From positions 77,283,320-77,347,319 of the forward strand of contig CM043702.1 in assembly GCA_023935145.1 (NCBI GenBank): a stretch of 64,000 bases of DNA, in the 5' to 3' direction. This DNA is from Bretschneidera sinensis. Lineage: Eukaryota > Streptophyta > Magnoliopsida > Brassicales > Akaniaceae. Each line of letters starts with the position of its first letter. Position 1 is the first letter of the stretch. The notes beneath the pieces were generated by a model, which searched no databases, was not told where the DNA came from, and was given only the letters and a program-made list of their open reading frames with translations. Position numbers and translations under genes: made by a program. Positions 11,420-23,931 of the stretch are shown piece by piece.

Positions 11420-12167
11420 GACATTCCGCTTATGGATCCGGTTTATTCACCGTGACCACACAACAAAGGTACGTTTTTACTTTATTTTTGTTTTGTTTTG
11501 TTTTGTTTTTAATTGAGTACATTTTAATTTTAATTTTTAGTTTAATTTAATCTGATTTTATTTGTTATTTATTTGGCTAATTTTATTTTATTTTTCTCTT
11601 TCTTTTGGCAACAAACAAGTTTTTTTTTCATTAGGATCAGTTCCGGGCAGCGCTTAGGCCCACCAGAGGCCCGCCTCGCCCCACAGAATGCGCACAAAAC
11701 AGGCCCAACCCAGCGCCGCACCTCTGCATCTGGCACGCTGGAGCACCCAGAATGCACACAAAACAGGCCCAGCCCATGCTGCAGCGCCCACCCGAACTTT
11801 GGCATTTTAAAACCCTCACACCTGCACTTCTTCTTCATTTCAACTTGGAAAAATAATAGCCCCATTTCTCTCTCTCTCTCTCTTCCTCTCTCAAAACCCT
11901 CACATACCCACTCCCTTTTACTCTAAAAATTCTTGTTTTCACCATCATTTCTTGCTAAATTGCTCACTAATTTTGCAGATTTTGCTAGCAATCTCTCTCA
12001 AAAGCTTGGTTCTAGGAAGATTTTGGGATCTTCAAGAAAATCTCCAATTGGTGGGTAGTCTTTCTTCTCTCCACTTGTGGGCATCAAGTAAGATAAATTT
12101 CTTCTCTTTATTGTTCCTTTGTGCTATTTGGTGATTCCTTTTGCATTAGTTCCATAAGTCTATATAT
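11420..12167 (+). other. Pol to env-like spacer of element A
   Basis: No coding signal is seen. A T-rich stretch (11470-11630) is followed by a GC-rich block (11640-11830) with an imperfect duplication around AATGCGCACAAAACAGGCCC (about 11687 and 11754), and a CT-microsatellite at about 11868-11890. Element D has a diverged, equally GC-rich counterpart at 46490-46868. The CT-rich stretch before the env-like ORF could serve as a splice-acceptor tract for a subgenomic env-like mRNA; that is inference. Confidence 0.55.
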
Positions 12168-13304
12168 TTGAGTCACATGGCACCTAAGACCAAGAGACCT
12201 AGGGGAAAACAACTACAAGAGTATGATGAGACCAAATTTGTTAGTTTTGAGGCAATTGAGAGATATATTTGGATGATGCACACTAGAAAACCCATTCCTG
12301 AGAGAGAATTCAATATAACAGAGAGAGTGAACCCCACCTTGTTTAGAATGATTATTGATAGAAATTGGGGTACATTTGCTAGACAACCATCTCACTCCGT
12401 CACAAATTTGGTTAGAGAATTCTATGCTAATGCAGATGAACATAGGAATTGTAAAGTGAGAGTTAGAGGAAGAATAGTTTCTTTTAGAAGCACCTCTATT
12501 AATAGATTCTATGGGCTACCTAACATAGAAAATAGTGAGTATATTGCATATTTGATTAACATTGATTATAAAGAGATTTGCAATACTCTCTGTATTCTGG
12601 GTACAACATGGAAAATGACGGGTGATAACCCTATAACCTTGCTCGGTACTTCTCTAACTACCAATGTTAGAGCTTGGTAATATTTTGTATGCCAAAGATT
12701 AATGCCTGCCACACACTATAGTGACCTTACTGTTGAGAGAGCTGTGCTGATTTATGCCATTTTGATGGGGATGACTATTAATGTGGGTCAGATCATATTT
12801 CATTCTATCATACACACTGTACAACAAAAGCTTGAATTGTATTTCCCTTCCTTAATTACCCAATTATGCATCCAAGCCAGAGTTCAGAACAGTCCTGATG
12901 AGGATGCCCAGCAGCCAAAAAAGCCGATCGATGATGGCATGCTTAATATGATTAAAACCTCAAGGCCGCCAGTTTTGGGCCAAAGAGCAGTAATTGTAAC
13001 CCCTCCTCCCCCTAGGCATGTCACTGTTGTAGAGCGCCTTGAGTGTTTAGAGATTCGTTTTGATGAGCATCAGAAATTTTTGCATGATAAATTTGGTCGT
13101 CAGGAACGTTTCTTGGCTAGGCAAGCTAATTATCAAGCGGGGGTGTACTCTTCTTTTGGTCAAATGTACCAACACCTTGCCTCCGCTACTAGTTGTGACA
13201 TGGATCACTTTCCCACTTTGCCACCCTATTCGGGTTCATCTTTTGATCCAACTCCTGAGGAAGGTGAAAAGAATGAAGAAGAGGATGAAAACTTAGAGGA
13301 TTAG
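12168..13304 (+). pseudogene. Athila env-like ORF (putative plant transposon protein domain), one in-frame stop
   Basis: This is the third ORF of Athila elements, often called env-like. A single frame runs from ATG 12168 to TAG 13302 (about 378 residues), interrupted only by TAA at 12678. The N-terminal part (FVSFEAIERY, REFNITERVNPTLFRMI, VRVRGRIVSFRSTSINRFYGLP) and the part after the stop (MPATHYSDLTVERAVLIYAILMG, INVGQIIFHSI, LYFPSLIT) match the plant transposon-protein domain in Athila ORF3. A coiled-coil-like segment and an acidic tail (EEGEKNEEEDENLED) end it. I see no signal peptide or clear membrane anchor. Its role is not established. The nearly intact frame contrasts with the heavily broken pol. 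Confidence 0.82.
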
Positions 13305-15015
13305 TTTTGGGTTCTATCTTATTTGTCTCTTTTTATTTTATTTTTTTTGGATAACTGTACTAACATTTATTATGTTTTCCCTTTTTGTTATTTTATTTTT
13401 CATACTTTCTTTTCATTTTTAGTTATTTTTTTCTCATGTGTTAACCTAACATATGGTGGGAATCTTACTACTACACTGCAGTTGCTCTCTTTTTGTTGTG
13501 TTGTTCTATGTTGTAGATCAGAATTTTAGCAAGAAGAATGGCATGCAGTTCAAATGGTGGTGCACAATTTTCAGCTGCTGTGCACTTGTGGCTACAAAGA
13601 GAGTTTCCTTTACTCTTTCTTTTACATTGAGGACAATGTAATTTTTAAGTTGGGGGTAGAGGAAACGTATTTCTGTTCTTCATTGAACTGCTTGGTGCTA
13701 CTTTCCTTTTGTTTGTTTGATTTAGGCATGCTTTGTGTTAGCCTTTGGTGTAATTCACATGTCAATGATATGAACTTAATTGAGATAGCACATAGCATTT
13801 AGAAGAAGTTAAATCTTGCCTCGGTTTGAGAATAATTTAAGTATCAATCTTGATTTGGTTTGAGACTCTAGTTTGCTGTAAGATTGTATGACTAGTCTAA
13901 AACATTTAGAGAAGTTTTATGTGTGATTGTTTTTGTGAAAACTTTTACGGTCTCAACAAGCTCTAGAACTTACTTGATTATCACTTGAGGTGAATTCCTA
14001 GAATGCACACTATTTAGAATACGATATAGGCCATTTTTGGACCGTTTGAGCCCTTCAAACTTACCATTGCTATATTTATCACTAGTCACCTATTTGAGCC
14101 TTTTTCTTTCTGAATAATTTGAACCTTGTTTCTTTCAGTAACCTATTTACTTACCTTTATGAGCCTAAAAGTATTTTATCCTTATCTTTCTCTTAAAAAA
14201 GCTTAGTTATACACAATTGTGGAGAAGCACTTAAGAGGAATAAGGATGGAAATATGAAAAAATATTACTACCATAACCCAAATACATTAAAGGAGATAAG
14301 TTGGGGGTTGTGGAAAAGAAAAGAAAAGAAAAATGAAAAAAGAAGTGAATGGTTACTTGCCAAAAAAGAAAGAAAGAAGAAAACATAAAAAGAAGTGAAT
14401 TATGGCAAAGAAAGAAGAAAAAAAGAAAAAAAAAAGTGGAGATTAGAAATGGTTGAAAGAGTTGAGTGTTGAAGTAAGGTTATCTAGTGCTTAAAGTGGT
14501 TGTGTTTAACTTAAGAGACTGAGTTCTTTTACTTGTTTAATCCTTCCCGTTCTTTCTTAACCTTTACCTTAGCCTAATGTTACAAGTTTATTGAAGACCT
14601 ATTAATCCGATGTAGTGTGATTTTTCTACAATAGTGGAGAGTAATTTGAAAAGTAAGCCTATGGAGCTCAATTTGTGATTGATATCACGCAATTTATTAT
14701 GTTTTTTGGGGCCAAGACTTGTATTCATGAATGTTGTGCATAAAATCATCCGAATGTTCGGATTAATGGATTGTGGTAAGATGGATGGTAAGAGTCGATA
14801 ACGATTTTAAGATTGATGTTTGGATTACTTTTGGACTTGGGTGATATTTAATAATTCTATATACTATGTGTTATGTATGATTTATGAGACAAAAAGTGAA
14901 TTGCTCCTAGTTTAACACTAACATTGCTTTACCATGTTTTGATTCCTACCATAAAATTCATCTCTTGTTTTCGCTTAAATTGCTAAGGGACTAGCAATAA
15001 GCTAGTTGGGGGTTG
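13305..15015 (+). other. 3' untranslated region of element A with polypurine tracts
   Basis: Non-coding. An internal purine motif AAGTTGGGGGTAGAGG at 13647-13662 follows the conserved CATTGAGGACAATG. A long GAAA-rich purine stretch spans about 14305-14445. The terminal polypurine tract AGTTGGGGGTTG (15004-15015) lies directly before the 3' LTR and would prime plus-strand synthesis. The whole region is conserved, inverted, in elements C (22283-23900), H (37642-39290) and the 3' end of D (46869-48590). Confidence 0.75.
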
Positions 15016-16318
15016 TGATGAGAGTCATAAAATGAACCTTAACAGTACTTAATTGTTAGCATTTTAGGGTTGATCTAGGTTTTAATTACACTTTTATACG
15101 TTAACAACTCTAAAGTATCATTCTTTGATCATTGATCTATTCCGGTGCATTTTCAGGTATTTTATGTTCAAAAGAAGAGGAAAAGCTATCATTGCTTGAA
15201 GTATAAAGACTCGAGGCACATCAGAGTGAAAGTATTGTTGTGGAAGGACAAATGAAGAAAAAATAAGTCTTGAGTGTGCACACTGCAGCCTAAAGATATC
15301 TAAGCCTCAGCCTCCAGAACCGAGCAAAAGAACAAGGAAGAAGCTTCAGTGGAAGCCGCGGCCTGGACTAGGCAGGGCCGTGGCCTCCAGTAAGGCAAGA
15401 AAATAAAGAAATAGTGGAAGCCGCGGCACAAGGAAGGGGAAGCCGTGGCGCCTACCCGGTCCACTTCTCTAAGATATGACCTAAATAAGACTTTTTAAGC
15501 CCTAAAACACCATTGGAGCTTGTACATTATAAATAGACCACTTAGGGTTTGTAATTAAACATTCAATTAAGTATGAAAAAATCAGAGAAGCAGCCACATT
15601 CTCCTCCAACAAAGTGTTCAACCATGAGTTCAATGGCGAACTAATCTCTAAGCAAGGCGAAAGGATGATTCCCTAGGTGTAGTTGTTCTTTATTTTCCTT
15701 TATTGGTTAAGTTGTAATTGAGATTTATTGCCAAACATTGTTATGGGTTACTCTTTAATCTAATTATAATATTTTCTCTTAATCCGGTAATTGTATCTTT
15801 ATCCTTGATATAAGTCTAGTCATGCTCTTCTTATGTCAAGATTGTTGGATGTGATTGAGTCCGGTAGATTTATCTTTTAGGTTTGTCCATTACTGCGATA
15901 TTGTCGTTAATGATATGTTGTTGTTTCTTGATAAACCTATAGGATAGGTCATGTGTGTTTAAATCGAAAGTAAGAGTAATTCATATCAATTACATTGGGG
16001 GTTTATATATGCTTAGATTAAATATTTGCCGATTGCTTGTTTGAGATGTGAAACTTACAATTGAGATAAAAGCAACTGAATCAAGATTGGAATAAGGCAA
16101 CGAACCTAGGGAGGATTCCCGAAACCTTTTTGTTTCTCTATTATACTTCTCAATTTATTTTCTCATAATTACTTCATTATCAAAATTCATATTTTCTCAC
16201 TTAATTATTATCGTTCGTGTTTAGGTTTACGTCTTCTCTTGTAATTAACTTGTTTCCCTATGGAATCGACACCCCAAAGCTGTGCTATAACTTCCACGTT
16301 ACTCTTTGGGCGTAGTCA
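15016..16318 (+). repeat. Right LTR of element A (1,303 bp)
   Basis: Starts TGATGAGAGTC after the PPT and ends ...GCGTAGTCA. It is homologous along its length to 4635-5892 and holds the segment deleted there. It is followed at once by AATTTTGGCACTGTTGCC, a PBS, rather than by genomic flank. It therefore also acts as the 5' LTR of the truncated unit on its right. Confidence 0.88.
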
Positions 16319-16650
16319 AATTTTGGCACTGTTGCCGGGGAAACTCGCTTACATACAAGGAAGATTGTCAACTCTAAGACAAGATGGTACTATCATTCTT
16401 TTCTTTAAGTTTTGATTTTTTGATTTTCTTTTATTTGTTCTGTTTTATTTATTACCTTTTAACTCAGTTGGTGTATGCTTAGACTAAGAGATTCGCGAGG
16501 TAGATTCATTAAGGAACCCGAAATAGAGATACCTTTTCCTTCCACGTCCGTTAGTGAAACCTCGCCTAGATCAAACACTAGTGTACACCCAACCGAGAAT
16601 TTAGAAAATTTTGTTAACATGGCTGAAAATCCTAATGAGAATGTTGCTGG
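16319..16650 (+). pseudogene. gag: PBS, leader and gag start of a second Athila unit, truncated
   Basis: PBS-like TGGCACTGTTGCCGGGG (16324-16340) is followed by the same leader as element A and a gag start at about 16487 (MLRLRDSRGRFIKEPEIE). It continues to ENPNENVA at about 16650 and then switches abruptly to Tat-type integrase sequence. Similarity to 5893-6220 is very high. It is the stump of a second internal region sharing A's right LTR. Confidence 0.85.
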
Positions 16651-17645
16651 TTAATACGAAGGTGTGGGTATTACTGGCCTCTAGTTTTAAAAGAGTTCTT
16701 AGAATGTTCTAAGGGCTATCAAGCATGTCAACAGCATGGGAACATACCTCGAGTTCCAACTATCCCCTTATAGTCTATAGTCAAACCATGACCATTTAGA
16801 GGATATGACATTGACATAATTGGCAAAGTCTACTTTACTTTAAGTGAAGGACACACATTCGTGTTAGTGGCCACAAATTATTTTACAAAGTGGGTAGAAG
16901 CCAAGTTTTATAAAGAAATTGATCAAGTTTGTCCGAGAGAAGATAATTCATCGATTTGGAATTCCAAAATATATAATTGTGGATAATGCATTAGTCTTTA
17001 ATGGCTAAAGGGTTCGTGCATTCGTACATGATTATTGAATTAAGTTAATTAATTCTAATCCATATTATGCTTAAGCTAATGATCAGGTTGAGTCGACTAA
17101 CAAGATTATTAAGAATAACCTAAAAAGGGTAATGGATCGGGATCTTAGAAAATGAAATGAATTATTATCGAAAGCTTTATGGGCTTATCGAACATAGAAA
17201 AGAGATCAAGTATTAAGACTACCCCGTTTTCCTTAATATTTGGTCATGACGCAGTTTTGCCTACAGAAAAAACTGTCAAGTCATCGAGGGTGGCAAGGTA
17301 AAATGATTTAAGTGATATTGATTATCTCAATGATATGTTAGCTGAGCTCGATGATCTCGAGGAAGCCAAAGCCAGAACATTGGATAATATAATGCATCAA
17401 AAATTAAATGCTGCAAAAGATTAAAGTAAAAGTTTTCTCAAAATGAGAGCTAGTTTGAAAATTGATCTTACCACCTGAATCAAAAGATCAAGAGTTAGGT
17501 AAGTGGTCTCCTAACTAGGAAGGGCCATTTTCAATAGCTAAGGTTTTAAGTGGTAATGCATATAAGCTTATGACCATTGATGGAAATGAACATAAGTTAT
17601 CTATCAATGTAAAATACTTAAAACGTTACATAGAACCAAAAAATG
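16651..17645 (+). pseudogene. Tat-type integrase remnant (plus strand)
   Basis: Shifting frames give an integrase of a different family from A. The segments are ACQQHGNIPRVPTIPL (end of the zinc-binding part), PFRGYDIDIIGKV with FVLVATNYFTKWVEAK (core, first Asp), FGIPKYIIVDNALVFNG (second Asp), and ANDQVESTNKIIKNN (Glu), then LSKALWAYRT and PTEKTVKSSR, ending in a decayed C-terminus (YKLMTIDGNEHKLSIN). Stops and frame changes are frequent. It starts at the breakpoint with the truncated Athila gag, so its upstream RT part is missing. Confidence 0.78.
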
Positions 17646-17699
17646 GAAACTAACTTTTATCATATTAAATATTAGTTCGGTACAGCTCAAAATCGAAAG

Positions 17700-19760
17700 A
17701 AAACCAAATTACAAAAATATTCAAATTCTGTAATGAAAGGAGTCCATTACAAATGTCCATTTCGAATAGATGTAATTTGAAAAATTTGCCACATCATTGT
17801 GAATTTCCATGATGGTACGATGAACAAAATTAACTTCTCCATAATGAGTAGATCGTGCAGAATACTCTTGCTTGAGAGTCTTCGCCTTCATTGAAAGGCC
17901 TTCCAGTTGGGTATTGATTTGTTCTAGTTCGTGTTTGAGCTTGATCTTGCAAGCTTTGAATTATTTCACCATTTTCAAGGTGTCTTTGAGCTCCCTTAGG
18001 AAGTTCTTGGATTTGTCTTAGGAACGTTCGAGCTTCTAGAAGTGTTATTGTAACTACTATTGCTTGACTTGATTCTCATCAGCTAATGACAGTAACCTAT
18101 CGAAGTTATCATGTAAAATGCATATTATATGGATTTGATGTTGTGGCAGATGAGATTTCATCTCTAACAACCAAGATGCAAACTAGTGTAGTTGAGCTTG
18201 TTCCATTTTTTCCTCACAAAGGAACTCCCATCCTTGATCCACGAGGTTTTCGAGTTTAAGTAGAGGTCCTATCACCTGAAAAGAAGCATCTTAGAGTCGA
18301 GCAATAGCCATAGAAATTCTAGAAAATATGTCCAGCATTGCTTCAAGTTCAAACTTCGGTGAAGAGGTTGTTGTCCTTTCATCTTCCTCTGAGTAATTCT
18401 TTGTACTAGAAGGGAGAAACATAGCTTATTTACCACCTTAGTGAGGAACAGCCTGTAGCTTTGAAGTGAGGCTACTTTCAGCTTCCTTAAGGTTTGTTTC
18501 TTCATCAACAGGGACTTATATCACCATTAACCACATGATTACAAAAAAAAAAAAAAAAAAATTCTGCTGGTATTGGAAAGAGCAAGGATCAATAGTAATA
18601 CCTCAAGTATTAGAGATTCAACATTTAGTGGCGTGCCACTAACTTCTATAACTTGACCTTCTAGGTTAAGAGAAATCTATCTTTCAGGGGCCATCTCCAT
18701 TACCTCCACTTTTGTAGCCTTATCCCCTAGGACTACTCCCATAAACCTGTCACCACCTCTAACCTTAAGCACAGCTAAGGTAACATCATTATGACTGGAG
18801 AGCTCTGCCATAAGATCTCTTGCTTCTCTGTCTTTTTCTTCTTTTCTTCTCAATTCATTCATCCATTGTATTCTCTTTTCCTCTTCATTCTTTAACCTAT
18901 TTTCCTCCTCTACTTTTTTTTTTCTTTTCCCTACTCTCTTGCTTCTGTCTCAGCATCTCTCAGTCTCCTTCACCCTTATTCTCATTTTTGCTTCTTCAAG
19001 CATCTTCTTCTAATCTTCTCTTTTCTTTTGCCTCTCATTTTTTTGTCATTCTTTTCTCCTCTTGGCCAAGTCTACCTACGCCTGAGTTGAAAGAGATCGT
19101 TGACATTTTAGGGGTCATCAAGCTCGAACCTTCAAGAGCTTGAAATCATCCTTGGTTGTGGGGATAAATCAGATAAGCGTTTATCTTTTTGACCTGGAAA
19201 AGGTTAAATAAGAAATATATCAATATGAGCTCTATTAATATCTATAAAGTAATACAAAACAAGGTAAGAAATAACATACTCATCGAGGTGAGACTCTTAG
19301 TATCTTTTTCTGTAGACTTAACTCTCTTCTTCTTAACAATCCATCTCCTATAGCTGATTGATAGAAACGGTTAAAGAGATCAGTTATTCTCACTGAGTTA
19401 GGCTAGACATAACTAGGGAGACATATACCTCCCACCATTAGGAATCTAAAATGGTGTGAGCTACATTTTGAATAAATAGAGGACACTTAAAGGAGAGTTC
19501 AACCCTACTATTGGCTCAGGCAATCTTTCTTAGACTAGTATAAGCAACCCTTTGACTTCAAGAAGAACCCATAACATAATAGGGTGACAAGTGAATAGTT
19601 TTGAACTGCTTGGCTAACTGTGTAGGGGAGTCAGTTTCTAAGCCTTTCTTCTAAGAAGAAGAGAAAAAAGTAACTAGCTCTATAAAAAGATAGAAGCTAA
19701 CCAAAACAGTATTGGCCTAGTGACTATTATCTTCCTTCGAGGGATCTAAGGTTGATGATT
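17700..19760 (-). pseudogene. Antisense ORF remnant downstream of Tat integrase, possibly PMD-type
   Basis: On the minus strand several open stretches can be read. Around 18180-18420 a leucine-rich helical segment appears (FELEAMLDIFSRISMAIARL, then LENLVDQGWEFLCEEKMEQAQL). At 18677-18862 lies a charged segment starting MNELRRKEEKDREARDLM. Near 19560-19650 is GLETDSPTQLAKQFKTIHLSPYYV. They resemble the C-terminal half of plant mobile domain proteins, but I could not fix the domain. The position, opposite in strand to the integrase on its left and beyond it, fits the antisense ORFs known downstream of pol in Tat elements. An A-run lies at about 18543-18561. Highly degraded. Confidence 0.4.
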
Positions 19761-19774
19761 CAAGCACTTAGTTC

Positions 19775-20810
19775 CTCAAGCTCGACGGTTCCGGATTGGC
19801 ACACCCTTTTAATGCAATATGGGTCTTCCTAGTTTGGAAGAACTTCCCCATTTTTCATGGGCGAGATACTTATCTTTTTCATAGGAAGAGGTCATGAAGC
19901 TTAAAGTTTCGGTGTTGGATTCGAGAGTTGTAATATTTGGTGGCCCTCTTTTAATAGGCGGCTAACCGAATTTGGGCCTTATCTTGAGCTTCGTCGATGA
20001 GATCGGTATTTATCCGTATGATCTATTCGTTGTTATCGTTTTCAAAATTCTATACTCATAATGAGGGTACCCTGATTTCCAAAGGGATGACTGCTTTAGA
20101 GTTGTATGCCATGAAGAAGGTGGTCTCTCCCATGGGTGTTCGAGTGGTGGTCTGGTACGCCCAGAGTATGTTTGCCAAGTGGTTAGCCCACTATTTGTCT
20201 GCCTCATCTAGTCTTATCTTGATGCCTTATAGAAGTGTCATATTGGTCACTTCGGCCTGTCCGTTACCCTATGGGTACCTGATGGAGGAGAATCGATGCT
20301 CGATGTGCAGTTCTTTGCAGAACACTGTGAATCGGGCACTGTTAAATTGTTTGCCATTGTCGGTCACCAATATATAGTGAACACCAAAGCGGCACACGAT
20401 GGATTTCCAAACGAAGCTTCAGGCCTGGTGGTCGGTTATGCTAGCTAGTGGTTCCGCCTCCACAGACTTAGTGAAGTAATCTATCACCACGATGAGGTGC
20501 TTCCGTTGACCGGGTGCTCCGGTGAAGGGGCCTAGAAGGTCTATCCCCCACATAGCGATGGGGAGTGGGCTCGTGATTGAGGTAAGAGGGTTCGCTGGTT
20601 GGTGGGGTACCGGAGAGTACTGCTGATAGCTCTTGCATTTCTTGACCAATCATATGGCTTCTTGTTACATTCTGGGCCAGTAATAGTCTTGCTATAGTAT
20701 TTTGAAGGCCAGAGCCCGGCCTCCTTGGTGGTTTCCGCAGATCCCTTTGTGAACCTCTCGGAGGGCGTAGTTGGCTTTGGTAGGCCCCAAACATCTTAGG
20801 TAAGGTGATT
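19775..20810 (-). pseudogene. Integrase core and C-terminus of Tat-type element E
   Basis: Minus strand. The zinc-binding end (KKCKSYQQYSPVPHQP), core start IDLLGPFTGAPGQRKHLIVVIDYFTK near 20470-20560, and the remaining core down to about 20000 are visible in changing frames. The C-terminal part reads NTDLIDEAQDKAQIRLAAY and YYNSRIQHRNFKLHDL near 19880-19990. The N-terminal and RNase H parts lie on the other side of element C, which splits this gene at 20811-20815. Frames are broken. Confidence 0.8.
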
Positions 20811-20815
20811 ACGGC

Positions 20816-22282
20816 TAAAGTATAATGCGGTAGTTGTAGCATAGCTTTGAGGTGTCGATTCCATAGGGAAACAAGATAACTAAAAGAGAAGGTGTGAACT
20901 CTAACACAAACGATAAAAGTTAAATGAAAGAATCCGAGTTTATGATAGTTAAAGAGTTGTGTAAATATTTGAATAATATAATGAAGAAAGATAACAAGGT
21001 TCCGAGAATCCTCCCTAAGTTCGTTGCCTTATTCGAATCTTGATTCAATTGTTTTTATCTCGATTGCAAGTTTCACATCCCAAACAAGCAATCGACAAAT
21101 ATTCAATTAGGCACAAGTAAACCCTAATGTAATTGTTATGAAATACTCTTTACTTTCAAGCACACATGGCCAAACTTATAGATTATCAAGAAATGACAAT
21201 ATATCATAATGATAATACTGTAATAATAGACAAATCTATAAGAGAAATCTACCGGACTCAATCACACCTCAACAACATCACATAAGAAGAGCATGACTAG
21301 ACTTATATAGGGGAGAAAGATGCAATCACCAGATTAAGGGAAAATCTTCTAATTAGATTAAAAAGTAAATCATAACAATATTTAATGAAAATAAATCCAT
21401 ACTACATCTGAATCAAGAAAAAAAAATAAGAACTACTACACTTAGGGATTTATTCCTTTGCCTTGCTTGGAGATTAGTTGGCCATGGGGCTCATGCTTCC
21501 TTGAGTTGCCTCCGACCTCTCAATGATCTCCCCCTTGGTAGCAATGCTTTGGTGATTCCTTAACTTGCCCTCTAAAAGTTCTCTGAGATCTTTCTAAAGG
21601 CCCTCTGGATCTGCTCCTCGATGATTCCAAAAGATGAAGTGAAGTGGGGTTTTTATAGGGGAATTCTCGGAGTGCAATGTGTTTCCATTCCGATGTGGGA
21701 TACTGCCCGTGTGCACTCGATCATAGCATAGTATGCTCGAGCACACTATGGTGCACTATAAGGTACTTCTGACTGATGTGGGATGTCGTGAGTGCACACT
21801 TGCGATCGATCGCAAGTCTGGTGCGCTCAAGCGCACTAGGCATCTTCCAGCTTGACCTTCGTCTACTAAAACTGCCATAACTTTCTCTAGAAAAATCATT
21901 TTTATGAACCGTAAAATTCTCCAAAAAATAGACTTCCGGATCTTTCTAAGAATATATGGCTCATCTCCTGGTTCTTCTTTTATCAATACAGTTTAATTTG
22001 CAAAAATGATTGATCTGTACGGGCAATTCTAGCAATTTAGTGAAACTCCTTTCCAAGTGCTTGAGAACCTTCACTCCGGTGTTCATCAAGTCATTGTGCT
22101 TCAAGAAATGATAGCTTTTCCATATCTTTTGAACTTAAAGTACCTAAAAATGTTGAAATAGATCAATGATCCAAGAATGACACTTTAGAGTTGTTAAGGT
22201 ATAAAAGTGCAATTCAAACCTAGATCAACCTTAAAATGCTAACAGTTAAGTACTGTAAAGATGCATTTTATGACTCTCATCA
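20816..22282 (-). repeat. 3' LTR of element C (1,467 bp)
   Basis: Plus-strand ends are TGATTACGGC and ...GACTCTCATCA, so the minus-strand LTR is TGATGAGAGTC...TAATCA. Minus-strand TATAAAA is at 21651-21657. A perfect ATCCCACATCG motif (plant snRNA USE-like) lies on the minus strand at 21691-21701, 33 bp from the TATA, and a one-mismatch second copy at 21774-21784. Palindromic GCGATCGATCGC and GCGCTC/AAGCGC motifs lie between and beside them. Confidence 0.88.
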
Positions 22283-23900
22283 CAACCTCCAAATAGCTTA
22301 TTGCTATCCCTAGCAATTCAAGCAAAAACAAGAGATAAATTCTACAGTAGGAGTCAAAAACAAAGTAAAGCAATGTTAGTGTTAAACTAGGAGCAATTCA
22401 CTCTTGTCTCAAAAATTGCACACAACATGTAGCACATAGGATCATTAAATATCAGTCAAGTCCAAACATAATCCAAACATAAATCTTAAAATCGTTATTG
22501 ACTCTTAACATCCATCTTACTACAATCCATTAATCTAAACACCCGGATGATTTTATGCATAACATTCATGAATACAAGTCTTGGCCTCTTTAAACATAAT
22601 AAATTGCATGACATCAATCACAAAAAACAAGCTCCACAGGCTCACTTTTCGAATCACTCTCCATTATTGTAGAAAAATCACACTATATTGGATCAAAAGG
22701 TGTTTAATAAGCTTGTAACGTTAGGCTAAGGTAAAGGTTAAGAAAGAACGAGAAGGATTCACAAGTAAAAGAACTCAATCTCTTAGCTTTAAAAACAACC
22801 GCTTTAAGCACTTGATAACCTTTACTTCAACACCCAACTCTTTCAACCATTTTTTATAAGAGTATATCTCTCAATAAATCACCACTTTTCTTTTCTTTTC
22901 TTCTTTCTTTGCTATAATTCACTTCTTATTTTTTCTTTTCTTTTCTTTTGTATTTTGGCATAAGACCATTCACCTCCTTTTTCTTTTTTTTTTCTTTTCC
23001 ACAACCCCCAACATAGCTCCTTTAATGTACTTGGGTTGTGGTAGTGATATTTTTTCATATTTCCCTCCTTACTCCTTTTAAGTGTTTCTCAACAAATGTG
23101 TATAACTAAGTTCTTTTTAAAAGAAAGGTGAGGATAAAATATTTTTAGGCTCATAAAGGTGAGTGAATGGGCTATTGAAAGAAATAAGGCTCAAATTCTT
23201 TTTCAAGAAAAGGCTCAAATATGTGACTAGCGATAAATATAGCAATGGTAAGTTTGAAAGACTCAAACGATTCAAAAATGGCCTATATCATATCCTAAGT
23301 AATGTGCATTTTAGGAATTCACCTCAAGTGATTATCAAATAAGTTCTAGAGCTTGTCGAGACCGCAAAAGTATTCACAAAGCAATCACACATAAAACTTC
23401 TCTAGATGTTTTACACTAATCATACAATCTTACCGCAAACTAGAGTCTCAAACCAAATGAAGATTGACACTTAAATTATTCTCAAACCGAAGCAAAATTT
23501 AATTTCTTCTAAATGCTATATGTTATCTCAATTAAGCTCATATCATTGACATATGAATTAACTCTAAGGCTAACACCAAGCATGCTAAAAAGAAACAAAA
23601 AGGGAAAATGACACCAAGCAGTTCAATGGTATGCAATAAGAAATGTGTTTCCTCCACCCCCAACTTAAGATAAGCATTGTCCTCAATGTAAAAGCAAAAA
23701 TTAAGGAAACTCCCTTTTTAACCAAAGGTGAATGGAGCTGAAAATTGTGCACGACCAACTGAACTGATGCGCATGTTTGTCCCTGAAAAAGAAATACAAA
23801 AGTAACACAGGAAAATAGCCAAATAATTATAAACAGGAAAAAAAAGAAATATGAAAAACAATAAAAATAAAAGGATATGTTGTGGGTTGCCTCCCATGAG
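22283..23900 (-). other. 3' UTR and polypurine tract of element C
   Basis: Homologous on the minus strand to element A's 3' UTR. The PPT lies at 22283-22300 (plus strand CAACCTCCAAATAG, so the G-run is interrupted by a change). A pyrimidine-rich block at 22880-23005 is the complement of A's GAAA-rich block. The internal motif complementary to AAGTTGGGGGT lies at about 23655-23666. No coding signal. Confidence 0.7.
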
Positions 23901-23931
23901 CGCTAAGTTTTACATCTTCAGCCAGACGCTC

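Larger units (their letters stand above)
4635..16318 (+). mobile_element. Athila-type LTR retrotransposon A, near full length
   Basis: The order is LTR (4635-5892), tRNA-Asp-type PBS, gag, protease, RT, RNase H, integrase, env-like ORF, polypurine tract, LTR (15016-16318). This is the standard Athila layout. All coding parts carry stops or frameshifts except most of the env-like ORF. The left flank ends CTCTA, but no matching 3' target duplication exists, because the right LTR is followed by another PBS and gag start. A therefore looks like the left part of a tandem (shared-LTR) arrangement cut off at about 16650. Pol is closely related to element D at 42.5-46.5 kb. Confidence 0.9.

Noticed and set aside
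11573..11926. ORF in the pol to env spacer of element A
   Set aside because: The GC-rich counterpart in D (46485-46868) does not preserve the frame, and codons follow the local repeat; no domain is seen.
13323..13802. Hydrophobic, phenylalanine-rich ORFs after the env-like gene
   Set aside because: They come from T-rich 3' UTR sequence. The same region in C, H and D is non-coding, and the apparent membrane segments are compositional.
18820..19143. Plus-strand ORF resembling a signal peptide or membrane protein
   Set aside because: It is a pyrimidine-rich stretch whose complementary strand carries the lysine/glutamate-rich antisense remnant; the hydrophobicity is compositional.
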